Positions 37,698 to 46,679 of a stretch of 64,000 bases of DNA are shown here, one piece after another; within the stretch, counting starts at the first letter, position 1, and each line of letters starts with the position of its first letter. The translations under genes were made by a program, and so were the position numbers. The stretch lies in assembly GCA_947453625.1 (NCBI GenBank), contig CANGHK010000017.1:1-64000 (forward strand), in the 5' to 3' direction. The DNA is from Burkholderiales bacterium. GTDB lineage: Bacteria; Pseudomonadota; Gammaproteobacteria; Burkholderiales; Burkholderiaceae_C. Below the pieces are notes generated by a model. The model did no database searches, was not told where the DNA came from, and saw only the letters and a program-made list of their open reading frames with translations.

Positions 37698-38771
37698 ATG
37701 ATCAACGATTTCAACCAATTCGGCAGCACGCTCCTCGGTGGCCCGGTCTGGCCCCTGGTCTGGCTGGTGATCTGGAGCCTGATCAAGATCATCGCGGTGG
37801 TCGCGCCGCTGATGGTCTGCGTCGCCTACCTGACGCTGTGGGAGCGCAAGGCGATCGGCTGGACCCAGATCCGTCCGGGCCCGAACCGGGTCGGCCCCTA
37901 CGGTCTGCTCACGCCCATCGCCGACGCTGTCAAGCTGATCTTCAAGGAGATCATCCGCCCGACCGCCGCGCACAAAGGCCTGTTCTTCCTCGGTCCGATC
38001 ATGACCATCATGCCGGCACTCGCCGCCTGGGCGGTGGTGCCCTTCGGCCCCGAGGTGGCGCTGGCCAACATCAACGCCGGCCTGCTGTTCTTGATGGCCA
38101 TCACCTCGCTCGAGGTCTACGGCGTGATCATCGCCGGCTGGGCGTCCAACTCCAAGTACGCCTTCCTCGGCGCTCTGCGGGCCTCGGCGCAGATGGTCAG
38201 CTACGAGATCGCGATGGGCTTCTGCCTGGTGGTGGTGCTGATGGTGGCCGGCTCCATGAACATGAGCGACATCGTGATGAGCCAGGGCCGCGGCATGATG
38301 GCCAGCGCCGGTGTCGGCCTGCTGTCGTGGAACTGGCTGCCGCTGTTCCCGGTGTTCGTGGTCTATTTCATCGCCGGACTGGCCGAGACCAACCGCCACC
38401 CCTTCGATGTGGTCGAGGGCGAGTCCGAGATCGTCGCCGGCCACATGATCGAGTACTCGGGCATGTCGTTCGCGATGTTCTTCCTGGCCGAATACGCCAA
38501 CATGATCCTGGTCTCGACGCTGTGCGTCGTGCTGTTCCTGGGCGGTTGGCTCAGCCCCTTCGCCGTCCTCGAGTTCATCCCGGGCTGGATCTGGCTCGGC
38601 ATCAAGGTCTTCGTGGTCGTCACGATGTTCCTGTGGGTTCGCGCCACCTTCCCCCGCTACCGCTACGACCAGATCATGCGCCTGGGCTGGAAGATCTTCA
38701 TCCCGATCACGCTGATCTGGCTGGTGGTGGTCGGGCTGTGGATCCAGACCCCTTTCAACATCTGGAAATAG
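37698..38771 (+). CDS. nuoH: NADH-quinone oxidoreductase subunit H
   Basis: This 357-residue, eight-helix ND1-family membrane subunit caps the quinone chamber. Conserved loops are [39 protein letters not shown] and [23 protein letters not shown] 37698 starts two bases after the nuoG stop codon. The following 83 bp to nuoI are a mosaic repeat. Confidence 0.98.
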   Translation: MINDFNQFGSTLLGGPVWPLVWLVIWSLIKIIAVVAPLMVCVAYLTLWERKAIGWTQIRPGPNRVGPYGLLTPIADAVKLIFKEIIRPTAAHKGLFFLGPIMTIMPALAAWAVVPFGPEVALANINAGLLFLMAITSLEVYGVIIAGWASNSKYAFLGALRASAQMVSYEIAMGFCLVVVLMVAGSMNMSDIVMSQGRGMMASAGVGLLSWNWLPLFPVFVVYFIAGLAETNRHPFDVVEGESEIVAGHMIEYSGMSFAMFFLAEYANMILVSTLCVVLFLGGWLSPFAVLEFIPGWIWLGIKVFVVVTMFLWVRATFPRYRYDQIMRLGWKIFIPITLIWLVVVGLWIQTPFNIWK

Positions 38772-38854
38772 CATGAAGCCTCCAAGCTCACTTTGTTCGC
38801 TGCCCCCCATGGAGGCGTTTGCCTTCCTGCGGACGGCCCGGCAGGAGGCCTGAC
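38772..38854 (+). repeat. Interspersed mosaic repeat at the nuoH/nuoI junction
   Basis: It has the layout of the B/C spacer: AAGCTCACTTTGTTCGCTGC, CCCCCATGGAGGCG, then GGACGGCCCGGCAGGAGGCC, ending TGAC before the ATG. AGGAGG lies eight bases before the nuoI ATG, so the repeat end provides a consensus Shine-Dalgarno sequence. Both spacers end in the same GAGGCCTGAC-ATG. Confidence 0.65.
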
Positions 38855-39355
38855 ATGGCAGCTCAAACCGCGTCACTGAAAGACTTCCTCTCCAGTTTCA
38901 TGCTGCTGGAGTTGCTCAAGGGCATGAGGCTCACCGGGCGCTACTTTTTCCAGAAGAAGATCACGGTGCAGTTTCCGGAGGAGAAGACACCGCTGAGCCC
39001 GCGTTTCCGCGGACTGCACGCGCTGCGCCGCTACGAGAACGGTGAGGAGCGCTGCATCGCCTGCAAGCTGTGCGAGGCGGTCTGCCCGGCGATGGCCATC
39101 ACTATCGAGAGCGATGTGCGTGATGACGGCAGTCGCCGCACGACGCGCTACGACATCGACTTGACCAAGTGCATCTTCTGCGGCTTCTGCGAGGAGAGCT
39201 GCCCGGTCGACTCCATCGTCGAGACCCACATCTTCGAGTACCACGGCGAAAAGCGGGGTGACCTGTACTTCACCAAGGACATGTTGCTGGCCGTCGGTGA
39301 CCGTTACGAAACCGAGATCGCCGCCAACAAGGAGGCCGACGCGAAGTACCGCTAG
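38855..39355 (+). CDS. nuoI: NADH-quinone oxidoreductase subunit I
   Basis: This 166-residue TYKY-family ferredoxin-like subunit has two [4Fe-4S] motifs, [12 protein letters not shown] and [12 protein letters not shown] (clusters N6a and N6b). They relay electrons from NuoG to the N2 cluster in NuoB. An N-terminal amphipathic helix ([17 protein letters not shown]) contacts the membrane arm. The AGGAGG ribosome site comes from the preceding repeat. Confidence 0.98.
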   Translation: MAAQTASLKDFLSSFMLLELLKGMRLTGRYFFQKKITVQFPEEKTPLSPRFRGLHALRRYENGEERCIACKLCEAVCPAMAITIESDVRDDGSRRTTRYDIDLTKCIFCGFCEESCPVDSIVETHIFEYHGEKRGDLYFTKDMLLAVGDRYETEIAANKEADAKYR

Positions 39356-39403
39356 GCCCTGAGCATCAGGCTCCCGCACCAGCGACTCTTCGCGAAAAAA
39401 ACC

Positions 39404-40048
39404 ATGACCACAACAGGCGCTCTCTTCTACTTCTTCGCAGCCGTGCTGCTGTTTGCTGCGTTCCGTGTCATCACGGCGCGCAGCACGGTGCACGCCGTGC
39501 TCTATCTGGTGCTGGCCTTTGCCAACGCGGCGGTGATCTGGATGCTGCTCAGCGCCGAGTTCCTGGCCATCACGCTGGTGCTGGTCTATGTCGGCGCGGT
39601 GATGGTGTTGTTCCTGTTCGTCGTGATGATGCTCGACCTCAACGCCGACGACGACCGTGAGGGTTTCTGGAAGCATTTGCCGCTGGCCGGTCTGATCGGC
39701 GCGGTGATTGCGCTAGAGATGGCATTGGTACTGATGGGCGGCTTCCGGTTGACCGACGCCCCGGTGCTCGACCCGGCGCTGGCCAAACTGGGCAATACCC
39801 GGCTGCTGGGCATAGAGATCTACACCAAGTACCTGTACCCGCTGCAGATTGCCGCGGTGCTGCTGCTGGTGGCGATCGTCGCTGCAATCGCGCTGACGCT
39901 GCGCAAGCGCAAGGACAGCCGGTCGCAGGACCCCTCGCAACAGGTGCTGGCCAAGAAGGCCGACCGACTGCGCATCGTCAAGATGGCCCCGGTGCGGGAC
40001 CTGGCATCAAGGGCCGCGCTGCCCGCTGGCGCAGGAGACCAGAAATGA
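39404..40048 (+). CDS. nuoJ: NADH-quinone oxidoreductase subunit J
   Basis: This 214-residue ND6-family membrane subunit has five hydrophobic helices. The conserved [20 protein letters not shown] and [19 protein letters not shown] include the pi-bulge region of helix 3 that moves during turnover. The C-terminal tail after residue about 170 is charged and extended. Its stop overlaps the nuoK ATG. Confidence 0.95.
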   Translation: MTTTGALFYFFAAVLLFAAFRVITARSTVHAVLYLVLAFANAAVIWMLLSAEFLAITLVLVYVGAVMVLFLFVVMMLDLNADDDREGFWKHLPLAGLIGAVIALEMALVLMGGFRLTDAPVLDPALAKLGNTRLLGIEIYTKYLYPLQIAAVLLLVAIVAAIALTLRKRKDSRSQDPSQQVLAKKADRLRIVKMAPVRDLASRAALPAGAGDQK

Positions 40049-40362
40049 ACTTGGGTCCGATCACTCTCGGTCATTACCTGTCACTCGGCGGCATGCTGTT
40101 TGCGCTGTCGGTGATAGGCATCTACCTGAACCGCCGCAACCTGATCGTGCTGCTGATGGCGATCGAGTTGATGCTGCTGGCGGTCAACATGAATTTCGTC
40201 GCCTTCTCGCATTACCTGGGCGACATGGCCGGTCAGGTCTTCGTGTTCTTCATCCTCACCGTGGCGGCGGCCGAGTCGGCCATAGGCCTGGCGATCCTGG
40301 TGGTGCTGTTCCGCAACCGCGCCACGATCAATGTCGAGGAACTCGACACGCTCAAGGGCTGA
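40045..40362 (+). CDS. nuoK: NADH-quinone oxidoreductase subunit K
   Basis: This 105-residue ND4L-family subunit has three helices. The buried glutamates of the proton path are in [16 protein letters not shown] (helix 2) and [12 protein letters not shown] (helix 3). Length and position after nuoJ are standard. Confidence 0.97.
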   Translation: MNLGPITLGHYLSLGGMLFALSVIGIYLNRRNLIVLLMAIELMLLAVNMNFVAFSHYLGDMAGQVFVFFILTVAAAESAIGLAILVVLFRNRATINVEELDTLKG

Positions 40363-40385
40363 AAGCCGGGATCCCGTCAAAAAAC

Positions 40386-42500
40386 ATGGCTGCACAACTT
40401 TCCCAGAACATGCTGCTCGCGGTGCCCCTGGCGCCGCTGGCCGGCGCGGTGCTTGCGGGCTTCTTTGGCCGTGCGATTGGTCGCGCCGGTGCCCACAGCG
40501 TCACCATCCTCGGCGTGCTGATCTCCTTCATCCTGTCGGTGCTCGTCTTGAATGACGTGCTGGACGGCGCCCGATTCAATGCCACCGTTTACGAATGGAT
40601 GACGATCGGTGACTCCGCTTCGCTTCGGGGCAGCCTGAAGATGGAGGTCGGCTTCCTGGTCGACGGGCTGACCGCGATGATGATGGTGGTCGTCACCTTC
40701 GTCTCGCTGATGGTCCATGTCTACACCGTCGGCTACATGGCCGAGGACCCGGGCTACCAGCGCTTCTTCGCCTACATCTCGCTGTTCACCTTCAGCATGT
40801 TGATGCTGGTGATGAGCAACAACTTCCTGCAGCTGTTTTTCGGCTGGGAGGCGGTGGGTCTGGTGAGCTATCTGCTGATCGGCTTCTGGTACACCAAGCC
40901 GACGGCGATCTTCGCCAACATGAAGGCATTCCTGGTGAACCGGGTGGGCGACTTCGGCTTCATCCTGGGCATAGGCCTGATCGTGGCCTATGGCGGCTCG
41001 CTGTCGTATGCCGAGGTCTTCGGCAAGGCCAACGAACTGGCCAAGATCCCGTTCCCGATGCCGCTGTGGGGCGGCGAGTGGATGTTGATCACCGTCACCT
41101 GCATCTGCCTGTTCATAGGCGCGATGGGCAAGAGCGCGCAGTTTCCGCTGCATGTCTGGCTGCCTGACTCGATGGAGGGTCCGACGCCGATCTCGGCGCT
41201 GATCCATGCCGCGACCATGGTCACGGCCGGCATCTTCATGGTCGCCCGCATGTCGCCGCTGTTCGAACTGTCGGACACCGCGCTGAACTTCATCCTGATC
41301 ATCGGCGCGATCACCGCGCTGTTCATGGGCTTTCTGGGCATCATCCAGACCGACATCAAACGCGTGGTGGCCTATTCCACGCTGTCGCAGCTGGGCTACA
41401 TGACGGTCGCGCTCGGCGCATCGGCCTACTCGGTGGCGGTGTTCCACCTGATGACCCATGCCTTCTTCAAGGCGCTGCTGTTCCTGGGCGCGGGCTCGGT
41501 GATCATCGGCATGCACCATGACCAGGACATCCGCAACATGGGCGGCCTGCGCAAGTACATGCCCATCACCTGGATCACCTCGCTGCTGGGCTCGCTGGCG
41601 CTGATAGGTACGCCGTTCTTCTCCGGCTTCTATTCCAAGGACTCGATCATCGAGGCGGTGCATGCCAGCCATCTGCCGGCAGCGCCCTGGGCCTATGCGG
41701 CGGTGGTGATCGGCGTTTTCGTCACCGCGTTCTATTCGTTCCGGATGTATTTCCTGGTCTTCCATGGCAAGGAGAACTTCCGTCACAAGCCGTTTCCTTC
41801 CGAGGACGCGGGTGGGCATGACCAACACGACGACCACCATGGCGACGACCACGGCGATCATGGTCACAACGGCAGCCATGTCCATGTGCCGCACGAGTCG
41901 CCCTGGGTGGTCTGGCTGCCGCTGGTGCTGCTGGCCATCCCCTCGGTGGTGATCGGTTACCTGACGATAGGCCCGATGCTGTTCGGCGACTTCTTCAAGG
42001 GCGCGATCGTCGTCAACGCCGCGCAGCACGAGGCCATGAAGGATCTGGCCGAGCACTTCCACAGCGCGCAGGCGATGGCGGCCCACGCACTGCAGACCGT
42101 TCCTTTCCTGCTGGCGGCGGCGGGTGTGGCCACGGCCTACCTGTTCTACATGGTGGTGCCGGCTCTGCCTGTGGCCATAGGACGAGCCCTGTCGCCGCTC
42201 ATCCGCGTCCTCGAGAACAAGTACTACCTCGACTGGTTCAATGAGAACGTGCTGGCCGCGGGTGCGCGCCTGCTGGGCCGCGGCTTGTGGAAGGGCGGCG
42301 ACATGGGCCTGATCGACGGCGTCTTGATCAATGGCTCGGCCCGCGCGGTGGGTCTGCTGGCCAACCTGGCACGACTGGTGCAGACCGGCCATGTCTACTG
42401 GTATGCATTGGTGATGCTGTTGGGCGTGTTCGGCATGCTCACCTGGCAACTGTGGCCCGCCGTGTTGCTCCCTTTCCTTTCCGGCCTGGCTGGCCGTTGA
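40386..42500 (+). CDS. nuoL: NADH-quinone oxidoreductase subunit L, with a His-rich loop
   Basis: This 704-residue antiporter-like (ND5) proton-pumping subunit carries the C-terminal lateral helix. The conserved core includes FFGWEAVGLVSYLLIGFWY, GAMGKSAQFPLHVWLPDSME and THAFFKALLFLGAGSVIIGM. At about residues 477-503 a loop contains roughly ten His among Asp/Gly residues (HDDHHGDDHGDHGH). It lies between helices near the end of the antiporter core. Such loops occur in some proteobacterial NuoL proteins and could bind metal; the function is unknown. An AAAACATGG context starts the gene without a clear Shine-Dalgarno sequence. Confidence 0.97.
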   Translation: MAAQLSQNMLLAVPLAPLAGAVLAGFFGRAIGRAGAHSVTILGVLISFILSVLVLNDVLDGARFNATVYEWMTIGDSASLRGSLKMEVGFLVDGLTAMMMVVVTFVSLMVHVYTVGYMAEDPGYQRFFAYISLFTFSMLMLVMSNNFLQLFFGWEAVGLVSYLLIGFWYTKPTAIFANMKAFLVNRVGDFGFILGIGLIVAYGGSLSYAEVFGKANELAKIPFPMPLWGGEWMLITVTCICLFIGAMGKSAQFPLHVWLPDSMEGPTPISALIHAATMVTAGIFMVARMSPLFELSDTALNFILIIGAITALFMGFLGIIQTDIKRVVAYSTLSQLGYMTVALGASAYSVAVFHLMTHAFFKALLFLGAGSVIIGMHHDQDIRNMGGLRKYMPITWITSLLGSLALIGTPFFSGFYSKDSIIEAVHASHLPAAPWAYAAVVIGVFVTAFYSFRMYFLVFHGKENFRHKPFPSEDAGGHDQHDDHHGDDHGDHGHNGSHVHVPHESPWVVWLPLVLLAIPSVVIGYLTIGPMLFGDFFKGAIVVNAAQHEAMKDLAEHFHSAQAMAAHALQTVPFLLAAAGVATAYLFYMVVPALPVAIGRALSPLIRVLENKYYLDWFNENVLAAGARLLGRGLWKGGDMGLIDGVLINGSARAVGLLANLARLVQTGHVYWYALVMLLGVFGMLTWQLWPAVLLPFLSGLAGR

Positions 42501-42522
42501 TGCGGCAGGGCGGAGAATAAAA

Positions 42523-44019
42523 ATGGGCTTAGGACAAATGGGTTTCGGACTGCTGAGTGTTTCGATCTGGCTGCCGATCGCGGTCGGCATCCTGCTGCTG
42601 GCCTTGGGCCGCGATGACAACCCGGGCGCGGCCCGCTGGCTGGCCCTGGTGGGTTCGGTGGCCAGCTTCGGCGTCACCGTGCCGCTGATCACCGGTTTCG
42701 ACAAGGGCACGGCCGCGCTGCAATTCCAGGAGAACCTGCCCTGGATCGCGCGCTTCAACGTCAACTACCACCTGGGCGTCGACGGCATCTCGGTCTGGTT
42801 CGTGCTGCTGACGGCCTTCATCACCATCATCGTCGTTGTGGCCGCCTGGCAGGTGATCACCGAGCGCGTGGCCCAGTACATGGGCGCCTTCCTGATCCTG
42901 TCGGGGCTGATGGTGGGCGTGTTCTGCGCTGCCGACGGCCTGCTGTTCTATGTCTTCTTCGAGGCCACGCTGATCCCGATGTACATCATCATCGGCGTCT
43001 GGGGTGGGCCGCGACGGGTCTACGCAGCGTTCAAGTTCTTCCTCTACACGCTGGCCGGCTCGCTGTTGATGCTGGTCGCGCTGATCTTTCTCTACTACAA
43101 GTCGGGTGGCAGCTTCGACATCGCGGCCTGGCACAAGCTGCCGCTGACGCTGCACCAGCAGGCGCTGCTGTTCTTCGCCTTCCTCGCGGCCTTCTCGGTC
43201 AAGGTGCCGATGTGGCCGGTGCACACCTGGCTGCCCGACGCCCACGTCGAGGCGCCCACCGGCGGCTCGGTGGTGCTGGCGGCGATCATGCTCAAGCTCG
43301 GCGCCTACGGCTTCCTGCGTTTCTCTATGCCTATCGCGCCCGACGCCTCGCATGAATACGCCTGGGTCATCATCGCGATGAGCCTGATCGCGGTGGTCTA
43401 TATCGGCCTGGTCGCGCTGGTGCAGCAGGACATGAAGAAGCTGGTGGCCTACTCGTCGATTGCCCACATGGGTTTCGTCACGCTGGGCTTCTTCGTCTTC
43501 AACGAACTCGGCGTCTCGGGCGGCCTGGTGCAGATGATCTCGCATGGTTTCGTTTCGGCCGCGATGTTCCTGGCGATCGGCGTGCTCTACGACCGTGTCC
43601 ATTCGCGTGACATCGCCAGTTACGGCGGCGTCGTCAACACCATGCCGAAGTTCGCTGCCTTCGCGTTGTTCTTCACGATGGCCAACTGCGGCCTGCCGGG
43701 CACGGGTGGCTTCGTCGGCGAGTGGATGGTGATCCTGGCCACGGTGTCGGTCAATTTCTGGCTTGGCGCGATTGCCGCCACCGCGCTGATCTCGGGCGCC
43801 GCCTACTCGCTGTGGATGTACAAGCGGGTCTACTTCGGCAAGGTGGCCAACGAGCATGTGCGCAAGCTCATCGACCTCGATGGCCGCGAGTTCGCCATCA
43901 TGGCGGTGCTGGCCGCAGCCACGCTGTTCATGGGCGTCTACCCCAAGCCCTTCACCGATGTGATGCATGTCTCGGTGACCGAACTGCTCAAGCATGTCGC
44001 GGTTTCCAAGCTGCACTGA
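42523..44019 (+). CDS. nuoM: NADH-quinone oxidoreductase subunit M
   Basis: This 498-residue ND4-family proton-pumping subunit has the conserved blocks FFEATLIPMYIIIGVWGG, KVPMWPVHTWLPDAHVEAPT and LVAYSSIAHMGFVTLGFF, with about 14 membrane helices. It is the middle antiporter-like unit of the membrane arm, between NuoN and NuoL. Confidence 0.98.
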   Translation: MGLGQMGFGLLSVSIWLPIAVGILLLALGRDDNPGAARWLALVGSVASFGVTVPLITGFDKGTAALQFQENLPWIARFNVNYHLGVDGISVWFVLLTAFITIIVVVAAWQVITERVAQYMGAFLILSGLMVGVFCAADGLLFYVFFEATLIPMYIIIGVWGGPRRVYAAFKFFLYTLAGSLLMLVALIFLYYKSGGSFDIAAWHKLPLTLHQQALLFFAFLAAFSVKVPMWPVHTWLPDAHVEAPTGGSVVLAAIMLKLGAYGFLRFSMPIAPDASHEYAWVIIAMSLIAVVYIGLVALVQQDMKKLVAYSSIAHMGFVTLGFFVFNELGVSGGLVQMISHGFVSAAMFLAIGVLYDRVHSRDIASYGGVVNTMPKFAAFALFFTMANCGLPGTGGFVGEWMVILATVSVNFWLGAIAATALISGAAYSLWMYKRVYFGKVANEHVRKLIDLDGREFAIMAVLAAATLFMGVYPKPFTDVMHVSVTELLKHVAVSKLH

Positions 44020-44038
44020 GCGCAGGCAAAACAAGATC

Positions 44039-45520
44039 ATGAATCCAATGAACTGGCTGGTCGTCACCCCTGAAGCGCTGCTGCTGGTCATGGCCTGCGC
44101 CGTGGCGCTGGTCGACTTGTTCGTCACCGACACCAAGCGTCGCCCCACCTTCTGGCTGGCCCAGGCCAGCCTGGCCGCCGTGGCCGCCTTGCACTGGGTG
44201 TTCTACGACGGTGGCGCCACCGTCTACGGCATGCAGCGCATGATGGTCGGCGACCCGATGGGCCATCTGCTGGCCTTCTTCGCCACGCTGGCGGTGATGG
44301 TCACCATCGCCTACGCCCAGCCCTATATCGCCAGTCGCGACATGCTCAAGGGCGAGTTCTTCACGCTCGCGATGTTCGTGCTGCTGGGCATCTGCGTGAT
44401 GTGCTCGGCCAACAACTTCCTGGTCGTCTACCTCGGGCTGGAGTTGATGAGTCTGTCGCTGTACGCGCTGGTCGCGCTGCGCCGCGACCACGGCGTGTCC
44501 ACCGAGGCGGCGATGAAGTACTTCGTGCTCGGCGCGCTGGCCTCGGGTTTCCTGCTCTATGGCCTGTCGATGATGTACGGCGCCACCCGCTCGCTGGAGA
44601 TCAACGAGGTCTTCAACGCGATCTCGACCGGCCGCATCAACGGCACGGTGCTGACCTTCGGCGTCGTGTTCGTCGTCGCCGGCCTGGCCTTCAAGCTCGG
44701 CGTCGTGCCCTTCCACATGTGGGTGCCCGATGTCTACCAGGGCGCGCCCACGGCGGTCACGCTGCTGATCGGCGGCGCGCCCAAGCTGGCGGCGTTCGCC
44801 ATCACGATCCGGCTGCTGGTCGAGGGCATGCTGGGCCTGGCGGTCGACTGGCAGCAGATGCTGATGGTGCTGGCGGTGGCGTCGCTGGTGATCGGCAACC
44901 TGGCGGCGATCGCGCAGACCAACCTGAAGCGCATGCTGGCCTATTCCACCATCTCGCAGATGGGCTTCATGCTGCTGGGCATGACGGCCGGCGTGGTCAG
45001 CGGCAACACGCTGTCGGCCGGCAATGCCTACAGCTCGGCGATGTTCTACGTCGTCAGCTATGTGATCACCACGCTGGGCACCTTCGGGCTGATCATGTTC
45101 CTGGCCCGCACCGGCTTCGAGAGCGAGGAGATCAGCGACCTGGCCGGCCTGGCCAAGCGCGCCCCCTGGCTGGCCGGCATCATGACGCTGTTCATGTTCT
45201 CGCTTGCCGGTGTGCCGCCCATGGTCGGCTTCTACGCCAAGCTGGCCATCCTGCAGGCGCTGATCACCACCAACCTGACCGGCTACATCGTGCTGGCGGT
45301 GATTGCGGTGATGCTGTCGCTGGTGGGCTCCTTCTACTACCTGCGGGTCGTCAAGGTGATGTATTTCGACCCACCCACCGACGCCTCGCGTCCGCTGCAA
45401 GGCGGCGGCGTCAGCGCGCTGCTGGCGGTCAACGGGCTCGCGGTGCTGGGTTTCGGCCTGCTGCCCGGTGGCTTGATGGCGATGTGCCGCGACGCCATCC
45501 TGCGCGCGCTGGCCACTTGA
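44039..45520 (+). CDS. nuoN: NADH-quinone oxidoreductase subunit N
   Basis: This 493-residue ND2-family proton-pumping subunit shows ELMSLSLYALVAL, FKLGVVPFHMWVPDVYQGAP, LAYSTISQMGFMLLGM and LAGVPPMVGFYAKLAIL. ATG 44039 gives the usual short N-terminus; the open frame begins 15 codons earlier inside the end of nuoM. It completes the nuoA-N set, so the operon encodes all 14 subunits. Confidence 0.98.
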   Translation: MNPMNWLVVTPEALLLVMACAVALVDLFVTDTKRRPTFWLAQASLAAVAALHWVFYDGGATVYGMQRMMVGDPMGHLLAFFATLAVMVTIAYAQPYIASRDMLKGEFFTLAMFVLLGICVMCSANNFLVVYLGLELMSLSLYALVALRRDHGVSTEAAMKYFVLGALASGFLLYGLSMMYGATRSLEINEVFNAISTGRINGTVLTFGVVFVVAGLAFKLGVVPFHMWVPDVYQGAPTAVTLLIGGAPKLAAFAITIRLLVEGMLGLAVDWQQMLMVLAVASLVIGNLAAIAQTNLKRMLAYSTISQMGFMLLGMTAGVVSGNTLSAGNAYSSAMFYVVSYVITTLGTFGLIMFLARTGFESEEISDLAGLAKRAPWLAGIMTLFMFSLAGVPPMVGFYAKLAILQALITTNLTGYIVLAVIAVMLSLVGSFYYLRVVKVMYFDPPTDASRPLQGGGVSALLAVNGLAVLGFGLLPGGLMAMCRDAILRALAT

Positions 45521-45572
45521 TGGCGTCTGTCGCGCGCTGCCGGCCTCGATCGGCCGATCGCGACTGAAACCC

Positions 45573-46148
45573 ATGGCTGACGAGCACCTGATCGAGCGTC
45601 AGCTGGTGGGCCAGCAGGTCTACCGCGGCCATTTCCTGGACGTGCGGCGCGACACCATCACGCTGCCCGACGGCGCCACGGCGGCCCGCGAGTACATCGT
45701 GCACCCGGGGGCGGTGATGGTGGTGCCGCTGCTGGCCGATGGCCGCCTGGTGCTGGAGCGCCAGTTCCGCTACCCGCTGGGTCAGGTGATGCTGGAGTTT
45801 CCGGCGGGCAAGCTGGACGCCGCCGAGAGCGTGCTGGACTGCGCCCAGCGCGAACTGGCCGAGGAAACCGGCTACCGTGCGTCCGAATGGGCGCGCGCCT
45901 GCCGGGTGCACAACGCTTGCGCCTATTCCACCGAAGGCATAGAGATCTGGTTCGCGCGCGGCCTGGTGGCCGGTGAACGCAGCCTCGACGCCGGCGAATT
46001 CCTCGACATCTGCCTGATGACCGAGGCAGAGCTCGACGCCTTGGCCGGTCGGGGTGAGCTGACCGACGTCAAGACCTTGATCGGCTTGCACTGGCTGCAG
46101 AAATGGCGGGCCGGCGCGTGGACACTGGACTGGGCCGCTGCACCCTGA
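45573..46148 (+). CDS. NUDIX hydrolase, ADP-ribose pyrophosphatase type
   Basis: This 191-residue protein has a complete Nudix box: GKLDAAESVLDCAQRELAEE followed by TGY. The preceding VMLEFPAGK and the following EGIEIWFARGL fit ADP-ribose pyrophosphatases (NudF-like). It hydrolyses ADP-ribose or related nucleoside diphosphate derivatives. It follows nuoN by 52 bp and precedes DUF1178, an order often seen behind nuo in Burkholderiales. Confidence 0.93.
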   Translation: MADEHLIERQLVGQQVYRGHFLDVRRDTITLPDGATAAREYIVHPGAVMVVPLLADGRLVLERQFRYPLGQVMLEFPAGKLDAAESVLDCAQRELAEETGYRASEWARACRVHNACAYSTEGIEIWFARGLVAGERSLDAGEFLDICLMTEAELDALAGRGELTDVKTLIGLHWLQKWRAGAWTLDWAAAP

Positions 46149-46160
46149 ATCGCCGGCGCC

Positions 46161-46166
46161 GATAAT
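46161..46166 (+). promoter_or_regulatory. Putative -10 box of the DUF1178 gene
   Basis: GATAAT is flanked on both sides by GGCGCC (46155-46160 and 46167-46172) and ends nine bases before the ATG. It could give a near-leaderless transcript independent of the NUDIX gene. Confidence 0.35.
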
Positions 46167-46175
46167 GGCGCCACG

Positions 46176-46673
46176 ATGAAGGTCCTGAATCTCCGCTGCG
46201 CCCACGACCACGCTTTCGAGGGCTGGTTCGCCTCCGAGCAGGACTTCCTGGCGCAGAACGAGGGTGGCGCGATCGCCTGCCCGATGTGCGGCAACGCGGT
46301 GATCGCCCGCCTGCCCAGCGCGCCCCGCCTCAACCTGTCGGGCGCGCGCGCGCCGCGCTCCGTCGAGCAAGCCGAGTCCGCGTCGGCACCTGGCAAGGTG
46401 GCGGTGGGGGGCACGCCCGAGGGTAGAGCGCAGCCGCCGGCCTTGGCCGAACTGCAGGCGCTCTGGCTCAAGACGGTGCAGCAGGTGATGGCCAATACCG
46501 AGGACGTCGGCGAGCGTTTCCCGGAAGAAGCGCGCCGCATCCACTACGGCGAAACCGGGCAGCGCGGCATCCGTGGCCAGGCCAGCGAGCGCCAGCGTGC
46601 CGAACTGGCCGACGAGGGCATAGCGGTGATGGCACTGCCGATGCCGGCCGGCCTCAAGGGCCAGACGCACTGA
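46176..46673 (+). CDS. DUF1178 family protein
   Basis: This 165-residue member of the DUF1178 family, common in Alpha- and Betaproteobacteria, has the N-terminal MKVLNLRCAHDHAFEGWFAS. The next CPMCG suggests a small zinc-ribbon-like fold with Cys/His ligands. The conserved C-terminal half includes VGERFPEEARRIHYGE and RGIRGQAS. The function of the family is unknown. The middle (residues about 55-85) is low in conservation and Ala/Pro/Ser-rich. Confidence 0.92.
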   Translation: MKVLNLRCAHDHAFEGWFASEQDFLAQNEGGAIACPMCGNAVIARLPSAPRLNLSGARAPRSVEQAESASAPGKVAVGGTPEGRAQPPALAELQALWLKTVQQVMANTEDVGERFPEEARRIHYGETGQRGIRGQASERQRAELADEGIAVMALPMPAGLKGQTH

Positions 46674-46679
46674 AGGCGC

